A stretch of 64,000 bases of DNA from Pseudomonas mosselii (GCF_005796105.1 NZ_VAUO01000008.1:124001-188000), one strand, 5' to 3'; counted from the first letter of the stretch, positions 42,054-51,056 are shown. Notes: generated from the sequence alone by a model not told the origin. A program made the numbers and translations.

Positions 42054-43724
42054 TTAGCTGTCGAGGGCCTTGTACTTCTCGCGCAGGTGGTTACGGATCC
42101 ACACCGCCGAGAGGTTGAGGGTGGCGATCACCATCACCAGCAGCAGCGCGGTGGCGTACACCAGCGGCCGCGCGGCCTCGACGTTGGGGCTCTGGAAGCC
42201 GACGTCGTAGATGTGGAAGCCCAGGTGCATGATCTTCTGGTCCAGGTGCAGGTACGGGTAGTTGCCATCCACCGGCAGCGACGGCGCCAGTTTCACCACA
42301 CCTACCAGCATCAGCGGCGCCACTTCGCCCGCGGCGCGAGCCACGGCGAGGATCATGCCGGTCATCATCGCCGGGCTGGCCATTGGCAGGACGATCTTCC
42401 ACAGCGTCTCGGCCTTGGTCGCCCCCAGGGCAAGCGAGCCTTCGCGCACGGTACGCGGAATCCGCGCCAGACCTTCCTCGGTGGCCACGATCACCACCGG
42501 CACCGCCAGCAGTGCGAGGGTCAGCGAGGCCCACAGCAGGCCAGGCGTACCGAGGGTCGGTGCCGGCAGCGATTCGGGGAAGAACAAGCGGTCGATCGAG
42601 CCCCCCAGCACATAGACGAAGAAGCCCAGGCCGAACACGCCGTAGACGATCGCCGGAACACCGGCCAGGTTGTTCACGGCGATACGGATCAGGCGGGTCA
42701 CCGGGCCCTGCTTGGCGTATTCACGCAGGTAGACTGCCGCCAGGACGCCAAACGGGGTGACGATCACGGCCATGATCAGGGTCATCATCACGGTGCCGAA
42801 GATCGCCGGGAAGATCCCGCCCTCGGTGTTGGCCTCACGCGGGTCATCGCTGAGGAATTCCCACACCTTGGTGAAATAGGCGCCCATCTTGGTCAGGCCG
42901 GACATGGCATTCGGCTGGATCGCGTGGACCACCTTGCTCAGGTTGATCTCGACTTCCCGGCCATTGGCATCGCGGGCTACCAGGCTGTCGCGGGCGAAGG
43001 CTTGGTGCAGACCCGTCAGGCGCTCCTCGATGGCCTTGTAGCGGTTGTTCAGCTCGGCGCGCTCGGCATCCATGTCGGCCTGGGCGGCGGCGTCCAACTT
43101 GCCGTCCAGTTCCAGCTTGCGGCTGTGCAGGCGCAGACGCTCCAAGCCATGGTTGATGGCGCCGATGTCTTTCTTCTCAAGCTTGACCAGTTGATCGTTA
43201 AGCTCGCTGGCGCGCTTGAGACGGGCTTGCAGCTCGCTCCAGGCCTCAGGGCCCTGGGCGACCACACGACCGTCTTCCTTCACGCTCACCAGGAAACCGT
43301 AGAAGTTGCCCCACTCGCGGCGCTCCAGGGCGATCAGTTCGGCGGGCTTTTGCTGGTCCACCAGCCATTCGCCGACCACCCAGGTGAAGTCGCTGCCGTT
43401 GAGGTCGCGGTTACCCACCTTGATCAGCTCACGGGTCATGAACTCCGGGCCTTGGTCAGGCACCGGCAAACCGGCACCCTTGAGGCGTTCGCGCGGGACT
43501 TCTTCCTTCTGTACCACTTCACCGATGACGATGTGATCGGCCTGGCCCGGCACCTTGTAGGTGGCCTGGACCAGATCGGCGGGCCAGAAGTGGCCCAGGC
43601 CGCGCACGGCGATCACCGCCAGCAGGCCAACGGTCATGATGACCGCCATGGCCACCGCGCCACCGCTGATCCAGACGCCAGGGGCGCCGCTCTTGAACCA
43701 GCCTTTGAGGGAATCCTTTTTCAC
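42054..43724 (-). CDS. pstA: Phosphate ABC transporter permease PstA, extended form
   Basis: 556 residues against about 300 for E. coli PstA. After the first membrane helix (about residues 18-40) there is a large extra periplasmic region of about 260 residues, including a Lys/Glu/Leu-rich predicted coiled coil (LQARLKRASELNDQLVKLEKKD and a long helix to EERLTGLHQ). The permease core follows from about residue 300 with the EAA-type loop EEGLARIPRTVREGSLALGATKAETLWKIVLP. It pairs with extended PstC. It starts 17 bp after the pstC stop. Confidence 0.95.
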   Translation of the reverse strand: MKKDSLKGWFKSGAPGVWISGGAVAMAVIMTVGLLAVIAVRGLGHFWPADLVQATYKVPGQADHIVIGEVVQKEEVPRERLKGAGLPVPDQGPEFMTRELIKVGNRDLNGSDFTWVVGEWLVDQQKPAELIALERREWGNFYGFLVSVKEDGRVVAQGPEAWSELQARLKRASELNDQLVKLEKKDIGAINHGLERLRLHSRKLELDGKLDAAAQADMDAERAELNNRYKAIEERLTGLHQAFARDSLVARDANGREVEINLSKVVHAIQPNAMSGLTKMGAYFTKVWEFLSDDPREANTEGGIFPAIFGTVMMTLIMAVIVTPFGVLAAVYLREYAKQGPVTRLIRIAVNNLAGVPAIVYGVFGLGFFVYVLGGSIDRLFFPESLPAPTLGTPGLLWASLTLALLAVPVVIVATEEGLARIPRTVREGSLALGATKAETLWKIVLPMASPAMMTGMILAVARAAGEVAPLMLVGVVKLAPSLPVDGNYPYLHLDQKIMHLGFHIYDVGFQSPNVEAARPLVYATALLLVMVIATLNLSAVWIRNHLREKYKALDS

Positions 43725-43741
43725 GGATCTCTACCTTTCTA

Positions 43742-46030
43742 TCAAAGCGACGAGTATTTCTTGCGCAGGCGCTGGCGAATCAGCTCGGCCAAGGTGTTCA
43801 TCACGAAGGTGAACATCAGCAGCACGAGGGCGGCGAGGAACAGCACACGATAGTGGCTACCGCCGACTTCCGATTCAGGCATTTCCACGGCCACGTTGGC
43901 GGCCAGGGTGCGCATGCCCTCGAACAGGTTCAGTTCCATCACCGGGGTGTTGCCGGTGGCCATGAGCACGATCATGGTTTCGCCCACCGCACGGCCCATG
44001 CCGATCATCAGCGCCGAGAAGATACCCGGGCTGGCGGTGAGGATGACCACGCGGGTCAGGGTCTGCCAAGGCGTGGCGCCCAGCGCCAGCGAGCCCAGGG
44101 TGAGGCTGCGCGGCACGCTGAACACGGCGTCTTCGGCGATGGAGTAGATGTTCGGGATGACCGCGAAGCCCATGGCGATACCGACTACCAGGGCGTTGCG
44201 CTGGTCGTAGGTGATGCCTAAGTCGTTGGTGATCCACAAGCGCATGTCGCCGCCGAAGAACCAACTTTCGAGGAACGGGCTCATGGACAGCGCGAACCAA
44301 CCGATCGCCAGGATCACCGGGATCAGGATCGCCGCTTCCCAGCCATCCGGAATACGCAGGCGGATCGACTCCGGCAGGCGGCTCCAGGCAAAGCCTGCCA
44401 CCAGGATGCCCACCGGCAGGATCAGCAGCAGGCTGAATACGCCGGGCAGGTGGCCTTCAAGGTACGGCGCCAGGAACAGGCCGGCGAAGAAGCCGAGGAT
44501 CACCGTCGGCATCGCTTCCATCAGCTCGATCACCGGCTTGACCTTGCGGCGCATACCCGGGGCCATGAAGTAAGCGGTGTAGATGGCGGCGGCGATGGCC
44601 AGCGGGGCCGCCAGGATCATCGCGTAGAACGCGGCCTTGAGCGTACCGAAGGTCAGCGGCGAAAGGCTCAGCTTGGGTTCGAAGTCGGTGTTCGAGGCGG
44701 TTGACTGCCACACGTACTTGGGCTCGTCGTAGTTCTCGTACCAGACCTTGCCCCACAGCGCACTGAAGGAGATTTCCGGGTGCGGGTTACGCAGGCTCAG
44801 CGGCAGCAGCTTGCTGCCTTGCTCGATGAAGATGCGGTTGGCGCGCGGCGACAGGGCCAGCACGCCGGCGCCTTCGGCGACGGGCTCGACCAGCAAGGTG
44901 CGATGCGCGGTGCTGTGGAACACACCCAGCTTGCCTTCGCTGTCCAGGGCGATGAAGCCCTTGCGGCGCTCTTCGGCGTCGATCTGCACCACCGGGGCCT
45001 TGCCCAGCTGGAAACTGCGGATCAGCTTCAGGCGCGACTCACCATCCGGGTCACGCGCCATGAACCACTGGCTCAGGCCGCCCTTGGAGTCACCGAAGAT
45101 CAGCGAGATGCCGCCAACCAGCTGGGCGGTGGCGGTGATTTCGGCGTTGCCGTCTTCGAGCAGCTTGTAGCGACCGTTGAGGCTCTTGTCGCGCAAGCTG
45201 AACACGTCAGCGGTGGCACGCCCGTTGACCACGTACAACCACTGCTGGCGTGGGTCGACGAAGATGTTCTTCACCGCCTCGGTCATCTGCGGCAGCTCGA
45301 TGCGATTCTGCTCGGTGGTCACTTCACCGGTCATCATGTTCTCGGTGCGCGACAGTTGGACCACCTGCAGGTGCGAACCGGTGGAGCCAGCCAGCAGCAG
45401 GGTGTCACCATTGACGTTGACGCTCACGTGCTCCAGCGCGCGGCCTTCATCGTCGAGGGTGAACGGGTCCTGACCATAGGGGTAGTCGATACCGGCCTCG
45501 ATGGTCTTCTTGTTGTCCGGGTAGGTGATCTTGTAGGTGTGATGGAACACGATCGCCTGGCCGTTGGACAGCCCCAGAACCACCAGCGGGCTGCCCGGCT
45601 GGTCGGTGCTGATGGAACTGACCTGGGTACCGGCAGGCAGCGGCAGGTCGACGCGCTTAAGCGCGTTGCCGGTCTTGGTGTCGAAGAACAGAGCCTGGCC
45701 CTTGTCGGAGACACGCATGCCCACCAGGTTCTGCTCTTCAAGGGCGATCATCAGCGGCTTGCCGGCATCCTGTTGCAGCCAGGCAGGCTCCAGGGCCTTC
45801 TTGCTGGTCAATTCGGCGCCCTGGAACAGCGGCAGCACCACGTAGGCCAGGTAGAAGAAGATCAGCGTGATCGCAGCCAGCACGGCCAGCCCGCCCACCA
45901 GAACATACCAGCGGGTCAGGCGATCCTTGAGGGCGCGCATGCGGCGCTTGCGTTGCAACTCTGGCGTATTGAAATCAATACGCACCGGCGGAGAATTTTG
46001 GGTCATTGTGGAGTTGGCCAGATCATTCAT
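43742..46030 (-). CDS. pstC: Phosphate ABC transporter permease PstC, extended form
   Basis: 762 residues, more than twice E. coli PstC (319). A first membrane helix near residues 40-65 is followed by a periplasmic region of roughly 380 residues, rich in beta-strand repeats (VLGLSNGQAIVFHHTYK, HLQVVQLSRTENMMTGE, LGVFHSTAHRTLLVEP), suggestive of a beta-propeller. The C-terminal half carries the membrane permease domain with the EAA-type loop EDAVFSVPRSLTLGSLALGATPWQTLTRVVI. The start at ATG 46030 has AGGG seven bases upstream, but it coincides with the predicted Pho-promoter start site; ATG 46006 is an alternative. Confidence 0.93.
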   Translation of the reverse strand: MNDLANSTMTQNSPPVRIDFNTPELQRKRRMRALKDRLTRWYVLVGGLAVLAAITLIFFYLAYVVLPLFQGAELTSKKALEPAWLQQDAGKPLMIALEEQNLVGMRVSDKGQALFFDTKTGNALKRVDLPLPAGTQVSSISTDQPGSPLVVLGLSNGQAIVFHHTYKITYPDNKKTIEAGIDYPYGQDPFTLDDEGRALEHVSVNVNGDTLLLAGSTGSHLQVVQLSRTENMMTGEVTTEQNRIELPQMTEAVKNIFVDPRQQWLYVVNGRATADVFSLRDKSLNGRYKLLEDGNAEITATAQLVGGISLIFGDSKGGLSQWFMARDPDGESRLKLIRSFQLGKAPVVQIDAEERRKGFIALDSEGKLGVFHSTAHRTLLVEPVAEGAGVLALSPRANRIFIEQGSKLLPLSLRNPHPEISFSALWGKVWYENYDEPKYVWQSTASNTDFEPKLSLSPLTFGTLKAAFYAMILAAPLAIAAAIYTAYFMAPGMRRKVKPVIELMEAMPTVILGFFAGLFLAPYLEGHLPGVFSLLLILPVGILVAGFAWSRLPESIRLRIPDGWEAAILIPVILAIGWFALSMSPFLESWFFGGDMRLWITNDLGITYDQRNALVVGIAMGFAVIPNIYSIAEDAVFSVPRSLTLGSLALGATPWQTLTRVVILTASPGIFSALMIGMGRAVGETMIVLMATGNTPVMELNLFEGMRTLAANVAVEMPESEVGGSHYRVLFLAALVLLMFTFVMNTLAELIRQRLRKKYSSL

Positions 46031-46036
46031 GCGCAC

Positions 46037-46081
46037 ACCCTAGCGGTCCCGTATGACAAAAACATGACAGTGCAGTGACGC
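46037..46081 (-). promoter_or_regulatory. Triple Pho box and -10 for pstC
   Basis: On the minus strand three direct repeats GCGTCAC-TGCA-CTGTCAT-GTTT-TTGTCAT at 11-bp spacing (46081-46053), then 10 bp and TAGGGT (46042-46037). The CTGTCAT-N4-TTGTCAT pair is a near-perfect Pho box. Thus pstCAB-phoU can be transcribed separately from pstS. Confidence 0.82.
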
Positions 46082-46131
46082 AACAAAGCCCGACGCTCAG
46101 GACCCCTGGCCTCGGACTGACGAATTCATGG

Positions 46132-46163
46132 AAAGAGGCCGGTGCATGTGCGGCCGGCCTCTT
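46132..46163 (-). terminator. Terminator of pstS
   Basis: AAGAGGCCGG / CCGGCCTCTT stem with an 11-nt loop, 15 bp past the pstS stop. It separates pstS from the pstC promoter. Confidence 0.75.
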
Positions 46164-46178
46164 CCGATTACTGCCTAG

Positions 46179-47177
46179 TTACTTCTTTGCAACGTTGCCA
46201 GCGTGGGACAGGCCCAGGTCAGCCAGGGTCTTGTCGACCACTTTGGCAGGCAGCGGGATGTAGCCGTCTTTCACGACAACCTGCTGGCCAGCTTGCGACA
46301 GGACCAGCTTGACGAACTCAGCTTCCAGCGGGGCCAGCGGCTTGTTCGGCGCCTTGTTGACGTAGACGTACAGGAAGCGCGACAGCGGGTAGGTGCCGTT
46401 CAGGGCGTTGGCTTCGTTGTCTTCGATGAACTCGCCGCCTTCTTTCTTGGCCAGGGCGACCGTCTTGACCGAAGCGGTCTTGTAGCCGATACCCGAGTAG
46501 CCGATGCCGTTCAGCGAGGAGCTGATCGACTGCACGACCGAAGCCGAACCTGGCTGTTCGTTGACGTTAGGCTTGAAGTCGCCTTTGCACAGGGCTTCTT
46601 CCTTGAAGTAGCCGTAGGTGCCCGATACCGAGTTACGGCCAAACAGCTGGATTGGCTTGTTTGCCAGGTCGCCCTTCACGCCGACATCACCCCAGGTCTT
46701 GACGTCAGCCTTGCCACCGCACAGGCGGGTGGAGGAGAAGATGGCGTCAACCTGAGCCATGGTCAGGCCTTTGATCGGGTTGTCCTTGTGCACGAAGACT
46801 GCCAGGGCATCGACGGCCACCGGGATGGCGGTCGGCTTGTAGCCGTACTTCTGCTCGAAGGCCTGCAGCTCGACGTCCTTCATCTTGCGGCTCATCGGGC
46901 CCAGGTTGGCGGTGCCTTCGGTCAGGGCGGGTGGCGCGGTGGACGAGCCAGCAGCCTGAATCTGGATGTTTACGTTCGGATATTCCTTCTTGTAGGCCTC
47001 AGCCCACAGAGTCATCAGGTTCGCGAGGGTGTCGGAACCGACGCTGGAGAGGTTGCCCGATACGCCAGTGGTCTTGGTGTAGGTCGGGATGGCAGGGTCG
47101 ACAGCGGCGACCGCATTGGCGGCAGCGACGCCAGCGGCGGCAAAGGTCAGGGCCGCCATCAAACGCTTCAGTTTCAT
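46179..47177 (-). CDS. pstS: Periplasmic phosphate-binding protein PstS
   Basis: 332 residues. A signal peptide (residues 1-24, ending AVAA) leads to the mature binding protein with the phosphate-contacting loops SSVGSDTL and GRNSVSGTYGYFKE. It captures phosphate for PstC-PstA-PstB. AGGAGC precedes the ATG. It is first in the pst region with its own Pho promoter and terminator, suiting its need for high expression. Confidence 0.96.
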   Translation of the reverse strand: MKLKRLMAALTFAAAGVAAANAVAAVDPAIPTYTKTTGVSGNLSSVGSDTLANLMTLWAEAYKKEYPNVNIQIQAAGSSTAPPALTEGTANLGPMSRKMKDVELQAFEQKYGYKPTAIPVAVDALAVFVHKDNPIKGLTMAQVDAIFSSTRLCGGKADVKTWGDVGVKGDLANKPIQLFGRNSVSGTYGYFKEEALCKGDFKPNVNEQPGSASVVQSISSSLNGIGYSGIGYKTASVKTVALAKKEGGEFIEDNEANALNGTYPLSRFLYVYVNKAPNKPLAPLEAEFVKLVLSQAGQQVVVKDGYIPLPAKVVDKTLADLGLSHAGNVAKK

Positions 47178-47226
47178 GCCTTGCTCCTAGCAGGAATATC
47201 GTAGGGGTTGTGATGGATCGGGCCCA

Positions 47227-47271
47227 AGTATCTGCAGGCCGCATGAACACCATATGACTTCAATGTGACAA
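47227..47271 (-). promoter_or_regulatory. Triple Pho box and -10 for pstS
   Basis: Minus strand TTGTCAC-ATTG-AAGTCAT-ATGG-TGTTCAT (47271-47243), three 7-mers at 11-bp period, then 10 bp and GATACT (47232-47227). Transcription would start near 47220, about 43 bp before the ATG. Confidence 0.78.
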
Positions 47272-47278
47272 TTGGATG

Positions 47279-47311
47279 AAAGGCCATCACCGATGATCGG
47301 GGATGGCCTTT
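47279..47311. terminator. Hairpin upstream of the pstS promoter
   Basis: AAAGGCCATC / GATGGCCTTT with a 13-nt loop. It may insulate pstS from the upstream MFS transcript, which also has its own terminator. Confidence 0.6.
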
Positions 47312-47384
47312 GCGGCATGTTTCAGGCGGGTGTGGCGTGCTGAACATCAGGGAAATCAGAGCGGGCCGAGTCGGTCAGAAAATG

Positions 47385-47416
47385 AAAAGCCGCCGCAGGC
47401 AGAACCGGCGGCGGCT
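47385..47416 (-). terminator. Terminator of the MFS gene
   Basis: Minus strand AGCCGCCGC / GCGGCGGCT stem followed by TTTTCATTTTC, 40 bp past the stop. A small GCGGGCTTGCCCCGC hairpin lies between. Confidence 0.82.
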
Positions 47417-47455
47417 GGAAGATGAAGGTCGCGGGGCAAGCCCGCGTCTATGTCG

Positions 47456-48745
47456 CTAGCGCTTCTTGGCGAGCAGGTAGCAGCCGATCAACAGCCCCAC
47501 CGCACACAAGCACGCCACGTAATACGCCGGAGCCATCGGGCTGACCTTGAGCAGGCCGGTGACCACCATCGGGGTCAGGCCGCCGAAGATCGCGTAGGCC
47601 AGGTTGTAGGAGAACGACAGGCCGCTGAAACGCACCACCGGCGGGAAGGCCTTGACCATCACATACGGCACTGCGCCGATCACCCCAACGCACAAGCCGG
47701 TGATGGCGTACAGCGGGAACAGCAGGTCCGGGCGAGTCGGCAGGCTGTGGTAGAAGGCCCAGGAGCTGGCCAGCAGCATCAGGCTGCCGATCACGAATAC
47801 CCGGCCTGCGCCGAAGCGGTCGGCCAGGCTGCCGGCGCCGATGCAGCCCACGCTCAGCAGCACGATCGCCAGGCTGTTGGCCTTGAGCGAGTCGGTGGGG
47901 CTGATGTGGTAGAGGCTCTGCAGCAGCGCCGGGGTCATCAGGATGACCACCACGATGCCGGCCGACAGCAGCCAGGTCAGCAGCATCGACAGGATCACCG
48001 CACCACGGTGATCACGCAGCACCGCGCGCAGCGGCAGCTCTTCGGCCAACGCCTTGCGCTCCTGCATTTCGGCGAACACCGGGGTTTCGTGCAGCCAGCG
48101 GCGCAGGTACACCGAAAACAGGCCGAAGATACCGCCCATCAGGAACGGAATACGCCAGGCGTAATCGGCGACTTGTTCGGGGGTGTACAGCGTATTGATC
48201 AGCGTGGCCACCAGCGAGCCGAGCAGGATGCCCGAGGTCAGGCCAGCAGTCAGGGTGCCGCAGGCATAGCCGGTGTTGCGCGCCGGCACGTGCTCGGAGA
48301 CGAACACCCAGGCGCCTGGCACCTCACCGCCAATCGCCGCGCCCTGGATCACACGCATCAGCAGCAGCAGGACCGGCGCCCACAGGCCGATTTGCGCATA
48401 CGTCGGCAGCAAGCCCATCACCAGGGTCGGCAGGGCCATCATGAAAATGCTCAGGGTGAACATTTTCTTGCGTCCGAGCAGGTCGCCGAAGTGGGCCATG
48501 ACGATACCGCCCAAGGGGCGCGCCAGGTAGCCAGCGGCGAAGATGCCGAAGGTCTGCATCAGGCGCAGCCATTCGGGCATATCGGCGGGGAAGAACAGCT
48601 TGCCCACCACGGTGGCGAAGAACACGAAGATGATGAAGTCGTAGAACTCCAGCGCACCACCCAGGGCGGACAGTGAAAGGGTCTTGTAGTCACGGCGGGT
48701 CAGCGGCCGGGGCGGCTGCTCGATACTGCTCGGCACGGAGGTCAT
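47456..48745 (-). CDS. MFS transporter, metabolite:H+ symporter type
   Basis: 429 residues with about 12 membrane helices. Motif A-like HFGDLLGRKKMFTLSI (about residues 84-100) and the DFIIFVFFA first helix preceded by GGALEFYDF match the ShiA/ProP/CitA metabolite-proton symporter branch. The substrate cannot be assigned; an organic acid is likely by family. It stands alone between pstS and a thioesterase gene. Confidence 0.85.
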   Translation of the reverse strand: MTSVPSSIEQPPRPLTRRDYKTLSLSALGGALEFYDFIIFVFFATVVGKLFFPADMPEWLRLMQTFGIFAAGYLARPLGGIVMAHFGDLLGRKKMFTLSIFMMALPTLVMGLLPTYAQIGLWAPVLLLLMRVIQGAAIGGEVPGAWVFVSEHVPARNTGYACGTLTAGLTSGILLGSLVATLINTLYTPEQVADYAWRIPFLMGGIFGLFSVYLRRWLHETPVFAEMQERKALAEELPLRAVLRDHRGAVILSMLLTWLLSAGIVVVILMTPALLQSLYHISPTDSLKANSLAIVLLSVGCIGAGSLADRFGAGRVFVIGSLMLLASSWAFYHSLPTRPDLLFPLYAITGLCVGVIGAVPYVMVKAFPPVVRFSGLSFSYNLAYAIFGGLTPMVVTGLLKVSPMAPAYYVACLCAVGLLIGCYLLAKKR

Positions 48746-49093
48746 CGACGTTCTCTTGTTGGTCTACAGGCCGCTTGGCGCGCGGCTTCTGGAATATAGG
48801 AGGCGCTGAAGATAACAAATTGCCCAGCACTGCCGATAGCCATACCAAATCCGTACGGATATTCATGAATGCGCGGTCGTCGCTGGCTGTGAGGGTCTAT
48901 ATACTGACCGCTCGTAGGAAACGGTTGCTTTTATTGCGGGAGGTTGTGCGAAAACGTAAGACAGTTACTGTCAGACTGTTTCGCAGAGTCTCCCTTTGGC
49001 CGCCCAAACCGTTGTCAGTGTCCGGCTGACGGGTTTTCACGGCGTCCACCATTGCGCCACCAACGAAGCGTCACGGGTCAGAGGCCCCTCGGC
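48746..49093. other. Intergenic region with a nested palindrome
   Basis: 348 bp between the divergent MFS and thioesterase genes. It holds a nested inverted repeat at 48947-48985 and a CTATATACTG stretch near 48897-48906 that could be a -10. No small gene is supported. Confidence 0.6.
48947..48985. promoter_or_regulatory. Nested palindrome
   Basis: TGCGAAA (48947-48953) pairs with TTTCGCA (48979-48985), and inside it GACAGT-T-ACTGTC (48960-48972) is a perfect palindrome. It could be an operator or the core of a structured leader. Confidence 0.45.
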
Positions 49094-49492
49094 ATGATTG
49101 AGCTCGAACAAGAAGATCCTATCCCGCAGGGCGACCTGGCCTTGCAGATCACCGCGCTGCCGCGCGAAACCAACGGCTTTGGCGACATCTTCGGCGGTTG
49201 GCTGGTCGCCCAGATGGACCTGGCAGGTACCGCCATGGCCAGCCGTGTCGCTGGCGGACGCGTGGCCACCGTGGCCATCGACCGCATGGCCTTCCTGGTG
49301 CCGGTGGCCGTGGGCGCACAGCTGTCGTTCTACACCCAGACCCTGGAGATTGGCCGCAGCTCGATCCAGATGATGGTAGAAGTGTGGAGCGACGATCCGC
49401 TGTCCAGCGAATGGCGCAAGGTGACCGAAGCGGTATTCGTATTCGTTGCCATCGACGGCAGCGGCCGCACCCGCTCGGTGCCTCGTCGCTGA
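49094..49492 (+). CDS. Acyl-CoA thioesterase, YciA-like hotdog protein
   Basis: 132 residues. The family core NGFGDIFGGWLVAQMDLAGTAMAS (about residues 25-48) includes the catalytic Asp of hotdog thioesterases, followed by VATVAIDRMAFLVPVAVG and a C-terminal VTEAVFVFVAID. It hydrolyses acyl-CoA esters in the cytoplasm; preferred chain length is unknown. ATG 49094 is chosen because the family starts there; the in-frame upstream start lies in the palindrome. Confidence 0.9.
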   Translation: MIELEQEDPIPQGDLALQITALPRETNGFGDIFGGWLVAQMDLAGTAMASRVAGGRVATVAIDRMAFLVPVAVGAQLSFYTQTLEIGRSSIQMMVEVWSDDPLSSEWRKVTEAVFVFVAIDGSGRTRSVPRR

Positions 49493-49564
49493 GCCAGGCG
49501 AGCGGTAAACTCATTGCACGTCATCGGGTCCAACGGCCCACAGGCATTCAATGAGACGAGCGCA

Positions 49565-50461
49565 ATGGCTAACTTCAAGGTCGAATCCGAGCAACATGGC
49601 GAACTCAACTGCTGGCGCATCAGCAGCGCGCACGCCGAACTCCTGATCGCCCAGCAGGGCGCGCAGATCCTCAGCTATCAGCGGGTGGGCGAGCCACCGC
49701 TGTTATGGCTGAGCGACCAGGCCATCTTCCGCCAGGGCACCTCGGTACGTGCCGGTGTACCGGTGTGCTGGCCCTGGTTTGGCAATCTGCAGCGCAACCC
49801 GCAAAGCGTACAGGCCATGTACCACGCCGAGCAGGCGCCAGCCCATGGCCTTGCGCGTAACCGTGACTGGCAGTTGCTGAGGGCCGAGGAACAGGACGCG
49901 AAGCTGCACATCGAATTCGCCTTGCCCAGCGCGCAGGGAGATCTGCCGGGCTGGCCGCACAACGTCGAGCTGAAGCTCACGATCGTGCTGGGTGACGAAC
50001 TTGCGCTGAGCCTAACCAGCCACAACCTCGGCCAGCAGCCAGTCACCATCAGCCAGGCTCTGCACAGCTACTTTGCGGTGAGCGACGTACGCCAGGCGCA
50101 GGTCGAGGGGGTCGAAGGCCTCGGGTACATCGAAACCCTGGCCGACTGGGAACAGCGCCAGCAATCAGGCGCACTGACGTTCAGCGGCGAAACCGACCGC
50201 ATCTACCGGGCCACCCCGCAGCGCCTGAGCATCATCGACCCACACTGGAACCGGCGCATCACCCTGACCAGCAGCGGCTCACGCTCGGCGGTGATCTGGA
50301 ACCCTTGGACCGAACGCGCCAAGGCGTTGCCGGACATGGCCGACGATGGCTGGCAGCGCATGCTGTGCATCGAGACCGCGAATGTGTGGGACGACGTGGT
50401 GGAACTCAAACCTGGGGCAAGCCATACCCTGGGGCTCAGCATCGGTTGTGAAACCCTCTGA
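49565..50461 (+). CDS. yeaD: D-hexose-6-phosphate mutarotase (aldose 1-epimerase family)
   Basis: 298 residues. The YeaD-type signature AGVPVCWPWFGN (about residues 62-73) with HGLARNRDW (catalytic His) and LHSYFAVSD are present; the conserved WNPW and ETANVWDD segments follow. It interconverts the anomers of glucose-6-phosphate. It starts 72 bp after the thioesterase gene. Confidence 0.9.
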   Translation: MANFKVESEQHGELNCWRISSAHAELLIAQQGAQILSYQRVGEPPLLWLSDQAIFRQGTSVRAGVPVCWPWFGNLQRNPQSVQAMYHAEQAPAHGLARNRDWQLLRAEEQDAKLHIEFALPSAQGDLPGWPHNVELKLTIVLGDELALSLTSHNLGQQPVTISQALHSYFAVSDVRQAQVEGVEGLGYIETLADWEQRQQSGALTFSGETDRIYRATPQRLSIIDPHWNRRITLTSSGSRSAVIWNPWTERAKALPDMADDGWQRMLCIETANVWDDVVELKPGASHTLGLSIGCETL

Positions 50462-50475
50462 ATCTTGCCTCGTGG

Positions 50476-50520
50476 TAGCGGCCTGTGCGTGGGCTTGCCC
50501 GCGAACAGGCCGGTACGGGC
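50476..50520. repeat. Degenerate REP element
   Basis: GCGGCCTGTGCGTGGGCTTGCCCGCGAACAGG resembles a REP with several changes, between two convergent genes. Confidence 0.6.
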
Positions 50521-50522
50521 GG

Positions 50523-51056
50523 TCAAAGATCGGCGTCTTCAACAACCCTCACCTGCCCCGCATCCAGCGCATAGGCCGCATCGGCCAGGTCATTGCTGAC
50601 TTTCTCGATCTTCAGCGTGCCGGTGACCCACAGCGGCGTGTAGATATCGTCAAGCTTCAGTCCCTTCGGATAGCGCACCAGCACCAATTGGTTCGGCGGC
50701 GGCGGCGGCACGTGGATACAGGCCCCCGGATACGGTACGAGGAAGAACAGCGTGCTGTTGCCCTTGGCATCGTTTTCCAGCGGCACAGGGTAGCCACCCA
50801 GGCGAATCTGCTTGCCATTCATGGCCGCCACGGTCTTGGTCGAATACATCACCGCAGGCAAGCCCTTGGCCTGCTTCATCCCGCCTTTTGCGGTGAAGGT
50901 ACCCATGGCTTCCGGGGAGTTGTGGTCGATTTCGGGCATTTGCTCGAGGGCTTTCTGGTCCGACTTGGGCATCAGTTCCAGCCAGTCGGTTTCAGGCAGT
51001 TCGGCGTGGGCCAGGGTGCTGGCGAACAACAGTGGGATCAGAAATAACGCGCGCAT
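50523..51056 (-). CDS. DUF3299-family periplasmic protein
   Basis: 177 residues. A signal peptide (MRALFLIPLLFASTLAHA) is followed by WLELMP and a C-terminal domain with IRLGGYPVPLE, YPGACIHVPPPPPNQ and VTGTLKIE, the DUF3299 signature. Molecular function is unknown. ATG 51056 is chosen as the start of the signal peptide. Convergent with yeaD. Confidence 0.85.
   Translation of the reverse strand: MRALFLIPLLFASTLAHAELPETDWLELMPKSDQKALEQMPEIDHNSPEAMGTFTAKGGMKQAKGLPAVMYSTKTVAAMNGKQIRLGGYPVPLENDAKGNSTLFFLVPYPGACIHVPPPPPNQLVLVRYPKGLKLDDIYTPLWVTGTLKIEKVSNDLADAAYALDAGQVRVVEDADL

Noticed and set aside
41262..43853. An 863-codon open frame on the plus strand opposite pstB and pstA
   Set aside because: It is the antisense of well-supported genes. 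High GC content keeps the opposite frame free of stops; its composition is His/Gln/Arg-rich without any family motif.
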